From positions 1 to 64,000 of the forward strand of contig NZ_WVVW01000002.1 of assembly GCF_009857815.1 (NCBI RefSeq): a stretch of 64,000 nt of DNA. Direction: 5' to 3'. The position numbers were made by a program, and so were the translations under genes. Positions 61,517-64,000 of the stretch are shown piece by piece. The notes beneath the pieces are model-generated. The model was not told the origin of the DNA. It ran no database searches and saw only the letters and a list, made by a program, of their open reading frames with translations. The DNA is from Pseudomaricurvus sp. HS19 (GTDB lineage: Bacteria > Pseudomonadota > Gammaproteobacteria > Pseudomonadales > Cellvibrionaceae). Position 1 is the first letter of the stretch; the number at the start of each line of letters is the position of its first letter.

Positions 61517-64000
61517 CTAAACCTCGCCAGAAAGCTGCTTCCAGACTTTAAGGTAGTCCTCCCCGGACAAAACTGAATTCTCTGGCTTTAGTCGTGCCCA
61601 GTCTTCAATTCTGAGAGCTTTCAGATACTCACCTGCTTTACGGGGTGATAAAGAAACACTAGCACCATCACCCGCCTGCGCCCTGAAATCTTCTCCTGCT
61701 CGCTCAGCGATGCTTCTAGGTACACTGTTCATGCGCATCAGGACAGCTTCTTCAGTTTGAACACCGTGATAAAGCATAGCAGGCAGATTATTTAACCTGC
61801 GCTTTTCTTCATCCGTCATATTCTCGAAGTCGAGCCCTGATGTAGGCATCTTACTCAGTGCCGAAAGCCCCCAAGCACCATTGTTCGCCAAATCTCGGTA
61901 TACCGCTCTACAAGCCTTCGAGATTTGATCAGTCAGTGTGTCACCCTGGAAATAGGTTTTAGCGATGGATTCTATGGAGCTACCAGTTACCCAAGCTTGG
62001 GTAATATCCGCTAGCTTGCGATAACTATTGCCTTCGCCTTTGCTGATATCGCGCAATCCATCCTGTAGTTGAGGGACACGCATCATGATTCCCATAAGAG
62101 CAGGCAGCACGGATTGAGCTTTATCGCCAAACAGACTCGACGGCTCCCAATCTGCAAGCGTTAGTTTGTTCTCAAGGTTATTCAAGTCTAATAACGTTGA
62201 GCGAACACCCTCTGGAGAAAATCCTGTTACGTCTGCAAGAGAAGCGTTTTCTGGATGCTCAGCAAGTCTACGCACATACCCTTTGGTAGCTTCAAGCAAG
62301 GCATCGGCTTTTTCCTGTGAAGCTTGATCCGCCTTTGCTCGAAGAGAACCAAATCCATAAGTATTTCGAAGTAACTGCTCTGCTTCTCCAATTACTGCAT
62401 CGAGGTTGCGTTTCTCATTCCACAGATGAGCGATATAGCTTCGAAAGTCTGCCCATTGCTCTTCTTGAATAACGATTGATAGATTTGCCAAGTTACCGGA
62501 GGCCTGCAATTCATTCAGCATCTCCTCAAGTCGAGATACCAGTGCCGCGGTAGCATCACTGACATACTGGCGAATCTCATTTGGCTGCGATCCCGCTGCA
62601 ATACCGACAACACCAACACTATCGTGACCAATTCGACCAGCACGTCCGGCTAAGTTCCAGAATGCTCTATGCGACATCTCATTGCCGTAAGGCAGCTTTC
62701 TTGTCGCCAGGAAGACTGAAGAAACGGGAAAATTGAGTCCCTGTGCAATCGTCGTTGTCGCGCACATAACACGAACATGGCCAGCCTCGGTGAGCCACTC
62801 GATCAAAGACAGTGCTTCCGCTGGCAAGCCAGCATGATGAACCACGACGCCTTTTGACAGCATATCGATCAGCTCAAAGTCTTCGCTGATTTCTGCCACC
62901 AAGAAACGCTGAACCAGCTTTATGTCATCGTGGACTTGCACATAAGGGTCAAGCTCTGCTGCCACTTTACGGGCAATACTCCAGGCATCTGGAATCGTCT
63001 GGGCAACGGCGATACTGGTTCCCCTCTTAGAGAAAACCTTTGCCATTGATACAGCCTGAGTTGCCAATCCTTTAGCATTTGAATAAGTTAAATTCTGCAA
63101 CGGACGATTGCCATCAACGTGATGAACTCCCTTAAGGTGTATCGTACGTTGAGTCGTTGTTAGCGTCTCAAAACTTAAATTCCAATCTCCGCGTTTCTCA
63201 CCCTTGTGTATATTGAAAAGCCCTACGATTCGTTCGTTCGGCTGCCAGGCTGAAGTGCCGAGACTGATACTCCTTCCACGATCTGCGGCTAACCACTGAG
63301 CGAGATCATTGGCATTAGGAACAAAAGGCATCAACAATAGAAAATTAGCCCGAGGCGATTCTTGCTTAATCGTGGCTAGCAACAGCTCAATTCTTAATCC
63401 TCGGGATTCGTCTTCGATATTGTGCGCCTCATCCATCACCACCAAAGCCAGCGGACGAGCAACCTTTTTATTCCTCATCACCAACTGAAGTTTTTCAGGC
63501 GTGGCTACCAACACCTGAAATGCACGAGCCTCGCCTAACAGCGCTTCTTCAAATGCATCTACTTCCACAGCTCCGGTTAGAGGCTCTACCTGTATACCAA
63601 GCGGACCAAAGTCCTCTCTCAGTCGCCGTGTAATCTGTGATACGAGGGCTCGAGTGGGAGCCACATAGGCCACCCAACCATCATCCAAATCAAATTGATT
63701 GAGTGCTTGCAGCATCCTGAACTGAGCAAGCGCAGTCTTTCCGCCTGATGTGGGCAGATCGACAATCACCGCTCTGCTTGCCTGGTCCAATAAGCCCTGC
63801 TCTTGGAGAGCTGCCCTTTGTGGCGGTAGCAATTCAAACAAGCTCTTATGTTTTGTGACATGAGAAACAAAGCGTGTCACACGGGAGTTCACTGTATGAG
63901 CGACCCACCACAAAGACCCTGCGACCATCTTTCGACTGGTGACATGCAACCAACGCAAAATCATCTCTAGTTGTGGGTCTTTGGATGCTTGAGCTGCCTT
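61517..64000 (-). CDS. Ski2-like SF2 DEAH-box helicase, truncated at the right edge
   Basis: At least 815 residues from ATG 63964, but the frame stays open upstream to the window edge (12 more codons, KAAQASKDPQLE), so the true start is outside. Walker A DLPTSGGKT (about 69-77), APTRALV, DEAH (178-181), and motif VI NLAGRAGRIG near residue 443 identify an active Ski2-like helicase. A long helical C-terminal half has no motif I recognise. GC content is visibly lower than neighbours. Its position right after a tRNA and atypical composition suggest an acquired island; HamB of the Hachiman defence system is one candidate, unproven. Confidence 0.85.
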   Translation of the reverse strand, partial: KAAQASKDPQLEMILRWLHVTSRKMVAGSLWWVAHTVNSRVTRFVSHVTKHKSLFELLPPQRAALQEQGLLDQASRAVIVDLPTSGGKTALAQFRMLQALNQFDLDDGWVAYVAPTRALVSQITRRLREDFGPLGIQVEPLTGAVEVDAFEEALLGEARAFQVLVATPEKLQLVMRNKKVARPLALVVMDEAHNIEDESRGLRIELLLATIKQESPRANFLLLMPFVPNANDLAQWLAADRGRSISLGTSAWQPNERIVGLFNIHKGEKRGDWNLSFETLTTTQRTIHLKGVHHVDGNRPLQNLTYSNAKGLATQAVSMAKVFSKRGTSIAVAQTIPDAWSIARKVAAELDPYVQVHDDIKLVQRFLVAEISEDFELIDMLSKGVVVHHAGLPAEALSLIEWLTEAGHVRVMCATTTIAQGLNFPVSSVFLATRKLPYGNEMSHRAFWNLAGRAGRIGHDSVGVVGIAAGSQPNEIRQYVSDATAALVSRLEEMLNELQASGNLANLSIVIQEEQWADFRSYIAHLWNEKRNLDAVIGEAEQLLRNTYGFGSLRAKADQASQEKADALLEATKGYVRRLAEHPENASLADVTGFSPEGVRSTLLDLNNLENKLTLADWEPSSLFGDKAQSVLPALMGIMMRVPQLQDGLRDISKGEGNSYRKLADITQAWVTGSSIESIAKTYFQGDTLTDQISKACRAVYRDLANNGAWGLSALSKMPTSGLDFENMTDEEKRRLNNLPAMLYHGVQTEEAVLMRMNSVPRSIAERAGEDFRAQAGDGASVSLSPRKAGEYLKALRIEDWARLKPENSVLSGEDYLKVWKQLSGEV

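Overview
The window is a dense, roughly 60% GC stretch of gammaproteobacterial chromosome. Gene order from tyrS through the M23 peptidase, anmK, erpA, bactofilin, a DUF6776-type gene and argC matches what I recall of Pseudomonas. The dedicated marine sortase system, a macromolecular synthesis operon and c-di-GMP signalling genes point to a marine, Cellvibrionales-like or pseudomonad-related bacterium. Genus and species cannot be fixed from the sequence.

Layout. 1-7 kb: what looks like a ribosomal RNA promoter firing leftward out of the window, tyrS, a murein endopeptidase/anmK pair, and the argC-DUF6776-bactofilin-erpA group. 7-12 kb: CLC antiporter, hemJ, a ThiD-like kinase lacking its usual cysteine, and hemL. 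12-20 kb: PilZ/DUF1631 pair, PBP1b with a TPR lipoprotein (LpoP-like), adenosine kinase, an AttH/CrtC-like protein. 20-29 kb: DUF2333, LapD-like receptor, lipoprotein, DsbD-type reductase, aroQ-accB-accC, nitrobindin-like protein. 29-35 kb: a repeat cluster, then the complete dedicated sortase system (histidine kinase, response regulator, VIT/vWA target, sortase). 35-40 kb: acyl-CoA ligase, MBL hydrolase, small membrane and lipoproteins, EamA transporter, monoheme protein. 40.5-45.5 kb: a cytochrome bd operon (cydP-cydA-cydB-cydX-ybgE) with a divergent sigma-54 activator. 45-54 kb: TonB receptor, CoA-acylating aldehyde dehydrogenase, degenerate GGDEF/EAL protein, ettA, Hsp20. 54-61 kb: DksA-like protein, folB, tsaD, and rpsU-yqeY-dnaG-rpoD followed by a CAU tRNA. 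61.5 kb to the end: an AT-richer Ski2-like helicase gene running off the right edge, probably the start of a mobile or defence island.

The most striking unit is the cytochrome bd locus. A sigma-54 -24/-12 element with exact spacing precedes cydP, a TGACA/TGTCA dyad sits about 100 bp upstream of it, and the divergent gene encodes an intact GAFTGA activator with a Cys/His-rich PAS-like sensor. This suggests redox-, heme- or Fe-S-sensing sigma-54 control of the terminal oxidase. A second clear unit is the sortase locus, where two direct CACAATTGA repeats one helical turn apart lie between the divergent regulator and target genes. Other regulatory observations are a stable-RNA promoter embedded in the rpoD terminator hairpin, and REPIN-like dispersed repeats at 29.2 and 53.7 kb.
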